Source: UBA1181 sp963648205 (GTDB lineage: Bacteria; Bacteroidota; Bacteroidia; Bacteroidales; Paludibacteraceae). Taken from it: a stretch of DNA of 64,000 nucleotides. Positions 8,699 to 16,828 of this stretch are shown here, in pieces; within the stretch, counting starts at the first letter, position 1; every line of letters starts with the position of its first letter. The stretch is taken from positions 44,259-108,258 of the forward strand of contig CAVJCT010000065.1 of the NCBI GenBank assembly GCA_963648205.1, given 5' to 3'. The position numbers and the translations under genes are program-made. The notes below the pieces were generated by a model. The model saw nothing but the letters and a program-made list of their open reading frames with translations, was not told where the DNA came from and ran no database searches.

Positions 8699-9241
8699 CT
8701 ATGCTTTCTCAGAATACAAGCGGACAAGAGTTGCTAAAGCACTGACTTCATTTGCATCTGTATGTTTTACAGCATCAAAAACTGGTACATACTGATATGG
8801 CACATACTTCATCAACTGAGTGTAGTAAAGGTTGCCATTCTCAGAGCCACATACGTGTAAAACGATACCCGACTGGTTGCCTCTCTTCAAGTTGGCTATT
8901 GAACCAAAGTCGCGTTGCTCGTACAAACGTGAGATATTTCCTAATTCTGTGGTGTCGAAAAATATATCGGAGTTCTTCAGTTCTTCTTGTGATTGCTTGT
9001 CAACAAAGACAGTCTTTCTTGACAATAGTTTCGTGATACCAATGATAAGAACTACGAGTCCAACGGAACCAACCAACATTGATACCATTCCTGCAGGCAC
9101 CAAGGAAGTTCCTGCTAACGCAGACAAGACTGCTCCAATTAATGTTGCTGCTATACCAAAGTTTGAAATTACTTTTTTTTGCTCTACTCTCTCTTTATCT
9201 GATGCAATGTATTCTTCAAAAGTCAAATTCTTATTCTCCAT
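8699..9241 (-). CDS. Unknown two-helix membrane protein upstream of nhaD
   Basis: I do not recognise this 180-residue protein. It has a charged N-terminus (FEEYIASDKERVEQKK), two adjacent hydrophobic helices separated by a short turn (about residues 25-72; SNFGIAATLIGAV and SMLVGSVGLVVLIIG), then a soluble domain of about 105 residues (KLLSRKTVFVDKQ onward). Both termini are predicted cytoplasmic. The soluble part has no motif I know. It is immediately upstream of nhaD on the same strand, so a regulatory or accessory role for the antiporter is possible; this is inference only. Confidence 0.75.
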   Translation of the reverse strand: MENKNLTFEEYIASDKERVEQKKVISNFGIAATLIGAVLSALAGTSLVPAGMVSMLVGSVGLVVLIIGITKLLSRKTVFVDKQSQEELKNSDIFFDTTELGNISRLYEQRDFGSIANLKRGNQSGIVLHVCGSENGNLYYTQLMKYVPYQYVPVFDAVKHTDANEVSALATLVRLYSEKA

Positions 9242-9322
9242 TTTGATTTAAATTATTATTGAAAATTTTGTGTGCGTGAAAAGTTTTAAAAAATTTCTTT
9301 CTTTTAGTCAAAATCTCAACCG

Positions 9323-9350
9323 ACCCTCTAACAATGTAGAGGGTTGGAAA
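9323..9350. other. Inverted repeat between two minus-strand genes
   Basis: An imperfect palindrome with 11-bp arms (CCGACCCTCTA / TAGAGGGTTGG) around ACAATG lies between the gene at 9376 and the gene ending its 5' side at 9241. There is no T-run on either strand, so it may be an attenuating or RNA-stability hairpin, or a protein-binding site, rather than a standard terminator. Confidence 0.5.
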
Positions 9351-9375
9351 TGACAAAGACTAAATAGGGCGATTT

Positions 9376-9813
9376 TCAAATAATAATTCTGCGTAACTGA
9401 TAAATGTAATAACCAATCAGTTTCAAATGGGATTTCTGTCTATTCTCTTGGATAAATCTCTCCTTCAATCTAACGCCTGTGTAGATTATTGAGGCGTGAA
9501 GGTAAGAGGCGGTATGCTTTCCGAAGTTCTGGTCTGCACTATTGCTTGATCCAGACGTGTTATTTCTTTCTAAGGTAGGAACTGCGATCTCGTTAGGCAT
9601 CAAGATTTCGCTGTTGTGGTAGAAGATTTTTTCTGCTTCTAACGTACCACCTGCGAACTCATCTTCTGAAAGCGTTGCAATTTCGTTCTTCTCGAATATT
9701 GCACTGTCCGTTTGAAAAGTTATCGTTGCGATTTGCCCAAAACAAGCAATCACCGCGACGAGAACCATCGTGGTGAAACTACCGAGCAATATGTTTTTCA
9801 ACGAACGTGCCAT
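9376..9813 (-). CDS. Unknown membrane-anchored or secreted protein
   Basis: A 145-residue protein that I do not recognise. The N-terminus is a signal-anchor or signal peptide (KNILLGSFTTMVLVAVIACFG), followed by a polar region rich in acidic residues and Ser/Asn (NNTSGSSNSADQNFGKH at about 83-99), and a basic, hydrophobic C-terminus ending LRRIII. A perfect -7 box on the minus strand (TATATTTG, 9834-9827) lies 14 bp upstream of the ATG at 9813, which supports it being a real gene. No domain is apparent. It is followed by an inverted repeat and the nhaD pair. Confidence 0.65.
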   Translation of the reverse strand: MARSLKNILLGSFTTMVLVAVIACFGQIATITFQTDSAIFEKNEIATLSEDEFAGGTLEAEKIFYHNSEILMPNEIAVPTLERNNTSGSSNSADQNFGKHTASYLHASIIYTGVRLKERFIQENRQKSHLKLIGYYIYQLRRIII

Positions 9814-9826
9814 AATTATCGATATG

Positions 9827-9834
9827 CAAATATA
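9827..9834 (-). promoter_or_regulatory. -7 promoter box for the gene at 9376-9813
   Basis: Plus-strand CAAATATA reads TATATTTG on the minus strand and fits TAnnTTTG. It is 13-14 bp before the ATG, giving a very short 5' leader. Confidence 0.55.
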
Positions 9835-9884
9835 GTCCTATAAATGATAAAAACTAATTTTGTCGTAAAATAAATTTGAAAAAC

Positions 9885-10292
9885 ATGAGAAAAAATTTCG
9901 TTTTGCTTTTTTCTACTATTTCGATACTGCTCTCGTTCGTATCGTGTTCATATATAACAGTTAAGGATCATACGAAGAAAGAGACGGTGGAAGAGTCTGT
10001 TCTCACACCAGAACAAGTATTTATCAAAAATTTGGCAGCCTTGCAATACATTGATTATGCAACGGTTGTGGGTGATACTGCCTATTTAGGTGTGCCTTCA
10101 AGTCGTGGAACTTTGCATGGTCAGGATAATATTGCTGCAATCTTCTTGAAAGACATTCGTAAAAATGGCCAATATACTGCGGTGAAGGCTTGTAGAGTGG
10201 TGAATGTGGCTCGTGATTTCGTTTTTACCGACAGTATCGTCTCTGGTCAGACGATTGGATATGCCGATGTTGAAGCGGTTGAAAAGAAATAA
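9885..10292 (+). CDS. Small predicted lipoprotein of unknown function
   Basis: A 135-residue protein with a lipoprotein signal: MRKN, a hydrophobic stretch and SFVSC with the acylated Cys at residue 21. I chose the ATG at 9885; an in-frame TTG at 9876 exists but is less likely. A -7 box TAATTTTG is at 9855-9862. The mature part contains Thr/Glu-rich sequence, then a compact region with LGVPSSRGTLHGQ and KNGQYTAVKACRVVNVA. I recognise no family. It stands alone and is followed by a terminator. Confidence 0.7.
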   Translation: MRKNFVLLFSTISILLSFVSCSYITVKDHTKKETVEESVLTPEQVFIKNLAALQYIDYATVVGDTAYLGVPSSRGTLHGQDNIAAIFLKDIRKNGQYTAVKACRVVNVARDFVFTDSIVSGQTIGYADVEAVEKK

Positions 10293-10305
10293 AGCGTAAA
10301 AAAGA

Positions 10306-10342
10306 AAGAGAGGTGGGTTGATTCCTCCTCTCTTATTTTTTA
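10306..10342. terminator. Terminator between the lipoprotein and tetR
   Basis: Stem AAGAGAGGTGG / TCCTCCTCTCTT with a short loop (ATT-rich plus side) and a run of T (TTATTTTTT) on the plus strand. The A-rich left flank lets it serve the convergent minus-strand TetR gene as well. Confidence 0.8.
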
Positions 10343-10345
10343 TTG

Positions 10346-10927
10346 TTATGCGTGTTTCAAACCGTTCAGAAGAAAATCGGTGAAACCTTTCTTGTTTTCT
10401 GGGTAGAAGAAGGTGCGGAGGTCGCCTCGAATAAAAGGAACTTCACATCCCTTCAATGCACAGTGAATCAGTTTTGCGGCAAGTTGCGGATTCTTCACTT
10501 CAAAGTCGCCACTTTGATTTCCTTCGACGAGAATCGTCTCTAACATTTTCATCTCTGTCAGGTCTAAGCGGTGTCTACTTTTCTCTACAACATAAATGTT
10601 GCGGAAGAAACTGGCGCGTAAATTACCGTTGCGCATCACTGCTTCGTGGAAAATCTCCATTCTGGCATAGATGTAGTTGATGAGTTTCTCTTTAGGAGTG
10701 GCTTCCTTTTGGAGTTCCTTCTGTAATTTGTGGGCGAGCATGAAAAGTTCGCTTTCAATCACAGCGTAATAGATATCATCTTTACTTTTGAAATAGGTGT
10801 ACAGCGTACGGCGACCTTTTTGGGCCTCTTTTGCTATGTCATTCATCGTCGTGTTCTCCATTCCCTTCTCGGCGAATAGTTTCCGTGCGACATCGATAAA
10901 TATTGAGCGAGTTTTAACTGTTCCCAT
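10346..10927 (-). CDS. TetR/AcrR family transcriptional regulator
   Basis: A 193-residue DNA-binding repressor-type protein. The helix-turn-helix is at the N-terminus: RSIFIDVARKLFAEKG, then TTMNDIAKEAQKGRRTLYTYFKSK (about residues 25-50). The variable C-terminal half would bind a ligand and dimerise. The ATG at 10927 was preferred over an in-frame TTG at 10933. It is divergent from the BtuF-like gene at 11067, and a palindromic sequence lies between them (10957-10970), so autoregulation and control of the transporter are plausible. The ligand is unknown. Confidence 0.88.
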   Translation of the reverse strand: MGTVKTRSIFIDVARKLFAEKGMENTTMNDIAKEAQKGRRTLYTYFKSKDDIYYAVIESELFMLAHKLQKELQKEATPKEKLINYIYARMEIFHEAVMRNGNLRASFFRNIYVVEKSRHRLDLTEMKMLETILVEGNQSGDFEVKNPQLAAKLIHCALKGCEVPFIRGDLRTFFYPENKKGFTDFLLNGLKHA

Positions 10928-10950
10928 CTGCAATGACTATTCTATTATGT

Positions 10951-10993
10951 ATGCAAGTTACAAGTGTAACTAACCATTGTGTAACTCGTTGCA
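10951..10993. promoter_or_regulatory. Candidate TetR operator
   Basis: A perfect palindrome GTTACA-AG-TGTAAC at 10957-10970 lies 30 bp upstream of the tetR ATG. A further half-site TGTGTAACT at about 10978-10986 repeats the right arm, and TGCAA / TTGCA flank the set. Arrays of this size are typical TetR targets; direct binding is inferred. Confidence 0.5.
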
Positions 10994-11042
10994 AATTTAT
11001 TCTAATATTAGTTATGAACGAAATTAATTCGTGCGTTTTTAC

Positions 11043-11050
11043 TAATTTTG
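11043..11050 (+). promoter_or_regulatory. -7 promoter box for the BtuF-like gene
   Basis: TAATTTTG, 16 bp upstream of the ATG at 11067, fits TAnnTTTG. It is about 70 bp from the candidate TetR palindrome, so repression of this promoter would need binding at the second half-site or looping. Confidence 0.55.
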
Positions 11051-11066
11051 TAAGAAATATAGACGT

Positions 11067-12206
11067 ATGGCGAGAATTTGTTTTATCATTTTAGGTTTTC
11101 TCTCTTTCGTTTCGTGTGCAGTGGATATCGCACCGAAAAACAAAGGGGCAAACAATTATATAGTCGATTCGTGTGCAAATCAAATAAAACTGAAGTACGC
11201 AAAAAAGTTTTCTGCTGATAGTTGTTCTTGGGGATATCGCCTGAATATTCTCACGGATGAGAAGGTTGATTCCGTCTCTACTTTTTATTTGGTTCGACAA
11301 CAATATTTAGACTCGGTAAAGCAAGTGGTCGGAGAATCATCTGCGGTGGTTGGAATACCGCTGAAACGGTTTGCGTCTAATAGCACTACCCACTTGGAGT
11401 TTTATCGTTTGTTGGATGTCTTGCCCTCTCTTTGTGCAATTTGCAATTCGGAGTACATTTATTCTGATACGGTGTATGGTTGGGTGAAGTCGGGCAGAAT
11501 TGTAGAATTGGGCAATTCGATGCAAGTGAATGTTGAGCGTTTGATGACAGCGGATCCTGAGGTGCTTTTCTTGTCCGATTCGAGGGAAACTCCGAATGAA
11601 ACTGTTTGTCCGACCGTTGTTTGTGGTGAGTGGCGAGAGTCGACTGCCTTAGGTAGGGCGGAATGGTTGAAATTCTTCTCACTCTTTTTCGACAAATATG
11701 ATTTGGCAGATTCTATTTTTAATTATATTGAGAAGAATTATAATGACATTAAAGAGAAGGCTTCGAAGATGTCAAACACACCTACAGTTTTTGCCGGAGG
11801 AAACTTTGGTGACACTTGGTATTTGACGGGTGGAAAAGGCTATATGTCAGCATTATACGAAGATGCAAATGCCACATACGTTTTGCGTGATACTACGGTA
11901 GGAACGGTAACTTGTGGGTTGGAATGGGTGTTGACGACCATGAAAGATGTGGATGTTTGGATGAATTGTCAGACGGACAGTCGAAGTGCGTTGGACGCTC
12001 GTTTGTCTGTTCTGAAATCTTACAAGAATGGAGAAATCTATAATTTCAATAAACGCTCGGCACATCGTTCTGCACCTGCTGAGATTAGTGATTTCTATGA
12101 AGAAGCGGTTGCTCATCCAGATTGGCTTTTAGAAGATATTGTTGCTGTTTTACACCCGAATGATGCTCCTAATTACGATACTCGGTATGTGAAAAGAGTA
12201 AAATAA
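11067..12206 (+). CDS. ABC transporter substrate-binding lipoprotein (BtuF/FhuD type)
   Basis: A 379-residue periplasmic binding protein for a metal chelate or cobalamin. It starts with a lipoprotein signal (FLSFVSC, Cys17) and shows the class III fold layout: an N-terminal lobe with AVVGIPLKRFA, a central part with VNVERLMTADPEVLFLSD, and a C-terminal lobe with the WYLTGGKGYMSALYEDANA region. Similar Bacteroidota proteins bind haem, siderophores or B12, and the ligand cannot be fixed here. The FecCD-type permease gene follows directly; the divergent TetR may control both. Confidence 0.85.
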   Translation: MARICFIILGFLSFVSCAVDIAPKNKGANNYIVDSCANQIKLKYAKKFSADSCSWGYRLNILTDEKVDSVSTFYLVRQQYLDSVKQVVGESSAVVGIPLKRFASNSTTHLEFYRLLDVLPSLCAICNSEYIYSDTVYGWVKSGRIVELGNSMQVNVERLMTADPEVLFLSDSRETPNETVCPTVVCGEWRESTALGRAEWLKFFSLFFDKYDLADSIFNYIEKNYNDIKEKASKMSNTPTVFAGGNFGDTWYLTGGKGYMSALYEDANATYVLRDTTVGTVTCGLEWVLTTMKDVDVWMNCQTDSRSALDARLSVLKSYKNGEIYNFNKRSAHRSAPAEISDFYEEAVAHPDWLLEDIVAVLHPNDAPNYDTRYVKRVK

Positions 12207-12235
12207 AAAAATATATTTTGAATGTGTTGATAAAT

Positions 12236-13270
12236 ATGGCTGAGGTAGTTGAAAATAGTAAAGGAGTTTATAATAAAACAATTTTAGTTTGCATTGTTTT
12301 GTTTGTTCTATTGGTGTTCCTTTTTATGTTAGACATTCTCTTTGGAAGTGTAAGTGTTTCATTCTCAGATTGTTTAATAGGATTGACAGATGAAAATTCA
12401 GTTTATCATACTATCCTTTTGAAGATACGTTTACCTAAAGCGATAGGAGCAATTTTAGTGGGAGTGGCATTGTCTCTTTCGGGTTTGTTGATGCAGACTT
12501 TTTTTAGAAATCCTTTGGCTGGACCGTACGTTTTGGGAGTTAGTTCGGGAGCATCTTTAGGTGTTGCCGTTTTTATGCTTTTGCTTCCACTCTTAGGAAT
12601 TTCCATGGGCGAAAGTATTGTTCGGTGGGGTAGTGCGATATTTGCTTTGGGTGGTTCAATTTTGCTTTTTATGATGGTTTTGTTTGCTTCGTTTCGATTG
12701 CGAGATTCCGTTTCGTTGTTGGTTGTGGGTATGTTGTTGGGTTCGGCAGCAGGGGCTGTTATTACGATTTTGCAGAATTTGGCAGATCCAGAATCAGTAA
12801 AGTTTTTTGTGAATTGGACGTTGGGCAGTCTGTCGTTGATTGGTTGGCAACAGTTGGCAGTGATGACACCGTTGGTGGTTATCGCCTTAATTTTAATGCT
12901 TCAGTTAGTGAAACCCTTGGATGCCTTGTTGATGGGAGAAGATTTTGCCAAAGGCGTTGGTGTGGAGGTCAACCGAGTCCGTATTATTGTTATTCTTGTA
13001 ACAGTTTTGCTGACGGGTGGAACTACGGCGTTTAGTGGTCCGATAGGATTTGTGGGGTTGGCTGTACCTCATATTGCAAGGTTATTGCTTCAGACTTCCG
13101 TTCATCGTCGAATCATACCTTGCGCACTTTTATTGGGGGCTTGTGTAATGTTGCTGAGCGATATTTTTTCTCAATTGCCACAAAATGGTTATGTCATTCC
13201 GATTAATGCGATAACAGCATTGTTGGGAATACCTGTCGTCCTTTGGGTGGTATATCTAAAGAAACCTTGA
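12236..13270 (+). CDS. FecCD/BtuC family ABC transporter permease
   Basis: A 344-residue inner-membrane permease for import of iron-siderophores, haem or B12. It has about ten hydrophobic helices, RNPLAGPYVLGVSSGASLG at about residues 93-111, and the ATPase-docking motif GFVGLAVPHIARLLL near residue 275. I chose the ATG at 12236; upstream in-frame TTG/GTG codons (12218, 12224) are possible. It belongs with the binding protein upstream (29 bp). No ATPase gene follows: the next gene is convergent and only 5 bp away, so the energising subunit must be elsewhere. Confidence 0.9.
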   Translation: MAEVVENSKGVYNKTILVCIVLFVLLVFLFMLDILFGSVSVSFSDCLIGLTDENSVYHTILLKIRLPKAIGAILVGVALSLSGLLMQTFFRNPLAGPYVLGVSSGASLGVAVFMLLLPLLGISMGESIVRWGSAIFALGGSILLFMMVLFASFRLRDSVSLLVVGMLLGSAAGAVITILQNLADPESVKFFVNWTLGSLSLIGWQQLAVMTPLVVIALILMLQLVKPLDALLMGEDFAKGVGVEVNRVRIIVILVTVLLTGGTTAFSGPIGFVGLAVPHIARLLLQTSVHRRIIPCALLLGACVMLLSDIFSQLPQNGYVIPINAITALLGIPVVLWVVYLKKP

Positions 13271-13275
13271 ATTGC

Positions 13276-14631
13276 TTAGAACAACCCCAATTCGTGCAAG
13301 AAAATACTCAGAATGCAGATTGGAGAGACAAAGCGAATCATAAACAAATAGATGTTGAATAGTGAGTTTTTCGTTGTTCCTCCATTGGTAAATTCATCTT
13401 TCACCAATTTCTTTGGAACGTACCAACCTAACAATAGGCAGGTGAAGAACGATCCCATTGGCAATAAGAATTTGGCTGTGAGGAAGTCGCAACAGTCAAG
13501 AAATGTTTTCCCAAAGAATTTTAACTCGGGAACAGCACCGCACGACAATGCGCAAAGAATGGCAATTACGCAACAAACGCTGGTGGTGATCCAAGCTCCT
13601 TTCCTTCTTGAAATTTGAAATTCTTCGTGGAAGAAAGCGGTTGCAATCTCGTGCATAGAAATTGTAGAAGTGAGTGCGGCTAACACTAACAAGGCGTAGA
13701 ACAGGATTGAAATGACATATCCAATGGTTGGTACACTTTGAAATGCTTGTTGGAAGACATTTGGAAGGGTGATGAAGATGAGCGATGCTCCACTGTCGGG
13801 CTGTACACCCACTGAGAAGGCGGCTGGAAATATCATTAATCCTGCTAAAATGGCAATGACAGTGTCAATCACAGCAATCTGCGAGGCTGATTTGACTAAA
13901 TCGGTCTTCTTGTCAAAGTAGGAAGCGTAGGTGCAGAGGCAAGCCGTACCTAAACTGAGTGAGAAAAATGCCTGACCTAATGCGTCCAAGAAAACGTTTG
14001 AGTTGAGTTTGCTGGAATCTGGTTTAAACAAGAATTTTACCCCTTCAAAAGAGCCTGGTAATGAGCAAGACGCTATAACAATGATAACGAGGAGGATGAA
14101 CAGAATCGGCATCATCACTTTAGAAGCCTTTTCGATACCGTTTTGTATGCCTTTCACGATGACGATGTGGGTGAGCAAAATGAACACCAAAGCCCATACG
14201 ATTGGGAGTGCGGCACTCGAAGAGAAGTCTTGAAAATAGGTTTGAACAAACTGTGTATCTCCCTGAATCTCACCGATAATGCTTGCGTAAAGGTATTGTA
14301 AGCACCAACCTGCAACGACGGCGTAGAATCCGAGAATAACCATTGACGTGAACACGCCTACATAGCCTATTAATCCCCATGGTTTGCCATTCGAGAGGTT
14401 TTTGTAGGCTTTGGCAGCGTTGGTAGCAGAGTGTCTTCCAACGATAAACTCGCTGACCATTCCAGGCAGTCCTAAAAGCAGAATACACACTAAATAGATG
14501 AGGACGAAGGCTGCTCCTCCGTTTTGCCCTGTCATATATGGAAATCTCCATATATTTCCCAAACCAACAGCGGATCCTGCTGTCGCTAATATGATTCCGA
14601 TTTTACTTTTAAAACTGCCTCTACTTTCCAT
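13276..14631 (-). CDS. Sodium-dependent NSS-family transporter (second of a tandem pair)
   Basis: A 451-residue neurotransmitter:sodium symporter homologue (LeuT fold) that would import an amino acid or amine with Na+. The TM1 unwound region is clear: GSAVGLGNIWRFPYMTGQNGG (about residues 18-38), with GLPGMVSEFIVGRHS following in TM2. About 11-12 helices are seen. It starts 12 bp after the stop of a close paralogue (14644-16005) and is probably co-transcribed with it. Substrate not predictable from sequence. Confidence 0.9.
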   Translation of the reverse strand: MESRGSFKSKIGIILATAGSAVGLGNIWRFPYMTGQNGGAAFVLIYLVCILLLGLPGMVSEFIVGRHSATNAAKAYKNLSNGKPWGLIGYVGVFTSMVILGFYAVVAGWCLQYLYASIIGEIQGDTQFVQTYFQDFSSSAALPIVWALVFILLTHIVIVKGIQNGIEKASKVMMPILFILLVIIVIASCSLPGSFEGVKFLFKPDSSKLNSNVFLDALGQAFFSLSLGTACLCTYASYFDKKTDLVKSASQIAVIDTVIAILAGLMIFPAAFSVGVQPDSGASLIFITLPNVFQQAFQSVPTIGYVISILFYALLVLAALTSTISMHEIATAFFHEEFQISRRKGAWITTSVCCVIAILCALSCGAVPELKFFGKTFLDCCDFLTAKFLLPMGSFFTCLLLGWYVPKKLVKDEFTNGGTTKNSLFNIYLFMIRFVSPICILSIFLHELGLF

Positions 14632-14643
14632 CGTCGATTTCTA

Positions 14644-16005
14644 TTAGAATAGTTCTAATTGTTTCAAAAATACCAATAGTATGAATATTGGACAGACAAA
14701 GCGAATCAAGAATAGGTAAATCTTGAAAATCCTTCCTCTGAGTGTTCCTTCGTTTGTAAACTCGCTGTGTAATACTTGTTTAGGGATGAACCAACCCAAG
14801 AAGATACATGTGAGGAAACCAGCGATTGGAAGGAATATCTGTCCTGTGATGAAGTCAAACCATCCGAAGAGATTTCTGCCGCCAAAGGTGAGTGCGTCGG
14901 TAGCCCCCAACGAAAGTGAACAGAACGCACCGATGATGGCGCAGGTAACGGTGATCAATATTGCGCCCTTCTTCCTGCTGATGTTCATTTCCTCGTAGAC
15001 GAAGGCAGTGCTTACCTCGTGAAGAGAAATCAAGGAGGTGAGTCCGGCTAAGGTGAGCAAAATGTAGAAAATGATGGAGATAATCCATCCGACAGTCGGG
15101 AAGGAAGCGAATGCTTGGATGAAAACATTCGGCAAAGTGATGAAGATGAGCGACGGACCGCTATCTGGCGATGTGCCGACAGAAAATGCCGCAGGGAAAA
15201 TCATCAAACTCGCAAGTACGGCAACGACAGTGTCGATGACACCGATTTGGAGTGCTGATTTGCTAAGGTTGGTGTCTTTGTTGAAATAAGATGCGTAGGT
15301 GCAAGCGCAACCCATACCTATGCTCAACGAGTAGAAAGACTGACCTAAAGCACCCAAGAATACATCTCCATTGCATTTGCTAAAATCAGGTTTGAAAAGA
15401 AATTCAACTCCCTTCCAAGCGTTTGGAAGCATGCATGAAGCGATCACTATTATAATAAGGAGTATGAATAGAGTCGGCATCATGATTTTAGATGCTTTTT
15501 CAATACCCCCTTTAACACCTCGAATGATGACGAAATGGGTGATGAGGAGAATGACGACAGTCCAAAAAACAGGACGAATCGGATCTTCTGAAAAATCAGT
15601 GAAATATTGTGCAATTGCTTGAGAATCACCACTGATGCGATGTGTGATTGATGCGTAGATATATTCCAGACACCAACCAGAGACTACGGCGTAGTAGCAG
15701 GTGATGAGGTAGCCTGTCAGCACGCTGAGGAATCCGATGTATTTCCAAGGTCTGCCATCTGCCATATTTGTGTAGGCGCGGGCAGTGTTGGCTGCGCCTC
15801 GTCTGCCGATGATGAACTCTGAAATCATACAAGGAAGTCCTAAGAGAAGGACACATCCAAAATACACTAAGATGAAGGCGGCACCACCGTTTTCTCCTGC
15901 CATATAAGGGAAGCGCCAAACGTTACCTAGTCCGACTGCGCCTCCTGCTGTTGCAAGAATTAGCCCCAATTTGCTTCCAAAGTTTCCTCTGTCAATATTT
16001 CCCAT
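14644..16005 (-). CDS. Sodium-dependent NSS-family transporter (first of a tandem pair)
   Basis: A 453-residue LeuT-fold symporter, closely similar to its downstream neighbour over the full length (for example GGAVGLGNVWRFPYMAGENGG and GLPCMISEFIIGRRG). The start at 16005 was chosen over an in-frame ATG at 16065 because a perfect minus-strand -7 box lies at 16032-16025, between the two; a start at 16065 would be upstream of the transcript. It has the common bacterial arrangement of 11-12 helices. It is a tandem duplicate, likely with diverged substrate preference. Confidence 0.9.
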   Translation of the reverse strand: MGNIDRGNFGSKLGLILATAGGAVGLGNVWRFPYMAGENGGAAFILVYFGCVLLLGLPCMISEFIIGRRGAANTARAYTNMADGRPWKYIGFLSVLTGYLITCYYAVVSGWCLEYIYASITHRISGDSQAIAQYFTDFSEDPIRPVFWTVVILLITHFVIIRGVKGGIEKASKIMMPTLFILLIIIVIASCMLPNAWKGVEFLFKPDFSKCNGDVFLGALGQSFYSLSIGMGCACTYASYFNKDTNLSKSALQIGVIDTVVAVLASLMIFPAAFSVGTSPDSGPSLIFITLPNVFIQAFASFPTVGWIISIIFYILLTLAGLTSLISLHEVSTAFVYEEMNISRKKGAILITVTCAIIGAFCSLSLGATDALTFGGRNLFGWFDFITGQIFLPIAGFLTCIFLGWFIPKQVLHSEFTNEGTLRGRIFKIYLFLIRFVCPIFILLVFLKQLELF

Positions 16006-16024
16006 ATCTAATATTTTGAAAGCG

Positions 16025-16032
16025 CAAATGTA
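16025..16032 (-). promoter_or_regulatory. -7 promoter box for the NSS transporter pair
   Basis: Plus CAAATGTA reads TACATTTG on the minus strand, 20 bp upstream of the ATG at 16005. This box decides the start of the first NSS gene. Confidence 0.65.
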
Positions 16033-16120
16033 AGAAAAAAATAGGAGTATGCCGTTGTCCGACATACTCCACTATCTGTTTTTGTGTCAATTTATGTGAA
16101 AAACTGACAATTTGTTTTGC

Positions 16121-16828
16121 TTAGAACAAGAATCCGATGAACACTCTTGCGCAACCAACTTTCGCTTTTGGCGCATTATCTTTGTCGTATGCATCTTTTG
16201 CCTCATCCGACAATCCCCATTTCTGGAATTTCAAATGACCCAATTTTGCTTCGCAACCAACTTGGAAAAATCCGACATGGAGAGCGGCACCCACCTTGTG
16301 GTTCAATCCAAAGAAATAGTTGTCGACTTTGTCATTGTCATCGTCGTCTACATTGATACCATATTTCTTCAAATTATCGCTGTAGTCGAATACTTTTATC
16401 AAAGCACTTGCTCCGAGATCGTAATATACGTCGATTGCCCAATGCTCGTTGAATGCGATTGTTCCGATTACACCTGCGTTAAGAGCCTCGATGCTAAACT
16501 CGTTAGTCTCAATGTCGAGTTTGCTGACATCTACCTTGCCGATTTTGTCGAAGTAAGATTTGTTATAAGCAAAGTCAAACCAACGAGCGTTGATGGCAAG
16601 TCCTAAAACATTACCTTTTGCTACATACCAACGACTGTCTAATGAAAGACCAATTTGTGGCTTTGAGTCCATTGTCATGTATTCGTCTCCTTCACTGGTT
16701 TCAAGGGTAGAGTAACCACTTCCGAAACCACCAAAGATTCTCACTCCGAAAGAGTTGTCAAAACTCTCAGCGAAACTTGACGTTACACTCGCAGCAAGAA
16801 TCGCCATTGCTAAGAATAATTTCTTCAT
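16121..16828 (-). CDS. Predicted outer-membrane beta-barrel protein
   Basis: A 235-residue secreted protein with signal peptide MKKLFLAMAILAASVTSSFA (cleavage after residue 20). The mature part has alternating aromatic/polar segments typical of an eight-stranded OmpA/OmpW-like barrel (VRIFGGFGSGYST, GLSLDSRWYVAKG, GLAINARWFDFAYN) and ends VFIGFLF, a C-terminal Phe suited for BAM insertion. An Asp-rich stretch NVDDDDNDKVDN (about 153-164) probably forms a surface loop. No enzyme motif is seen. It is a single gene with a TTACTTTG box about 80 bp upstream (minus, near 16917). Confidence 0.75.
   Translation of the reverse strand: MKKLFLAMAILAASVTSSFAESFDNSFGVRIFGGFGSGYSTLETSEGDEYMTMDSKPQIGLSLDSRWYVAKGNVLGLAINARWFDFAYNKSYFDKIGKVDVSKLDIETNEFSIEALNAGVIGTIAFNEHWAIDVYYDLGASALIKVFDYSDNLKKYGINVDDDDNDKVDNYFFGLNHKVGAALHVGFFQVGCEAKLGHLKFQKWGLSDEAKDAYDKDNAPKAKVGCARVFIGFLF

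Noticed and set aside
10934..11066. Cobalamin riboswitch before the BtuF-like gene
   Set aside because: The region is only 133 bp and lacks the conserved B12-box sequence; the palindrome better fits a protein-binding site.
14644..16065. Longer start of the first NSS transporter at 16065
   Set aside because: The extra 20 residues precede the -7 box at 16032-16025 and do not match the family start.
16112..16606. 164-codon open frame on the plus strand opposite the outer-membrane barrel gene
   Set aside because: The barrel gene has a signal peptide and strand pattern; the opposite frame is a shadow of it.
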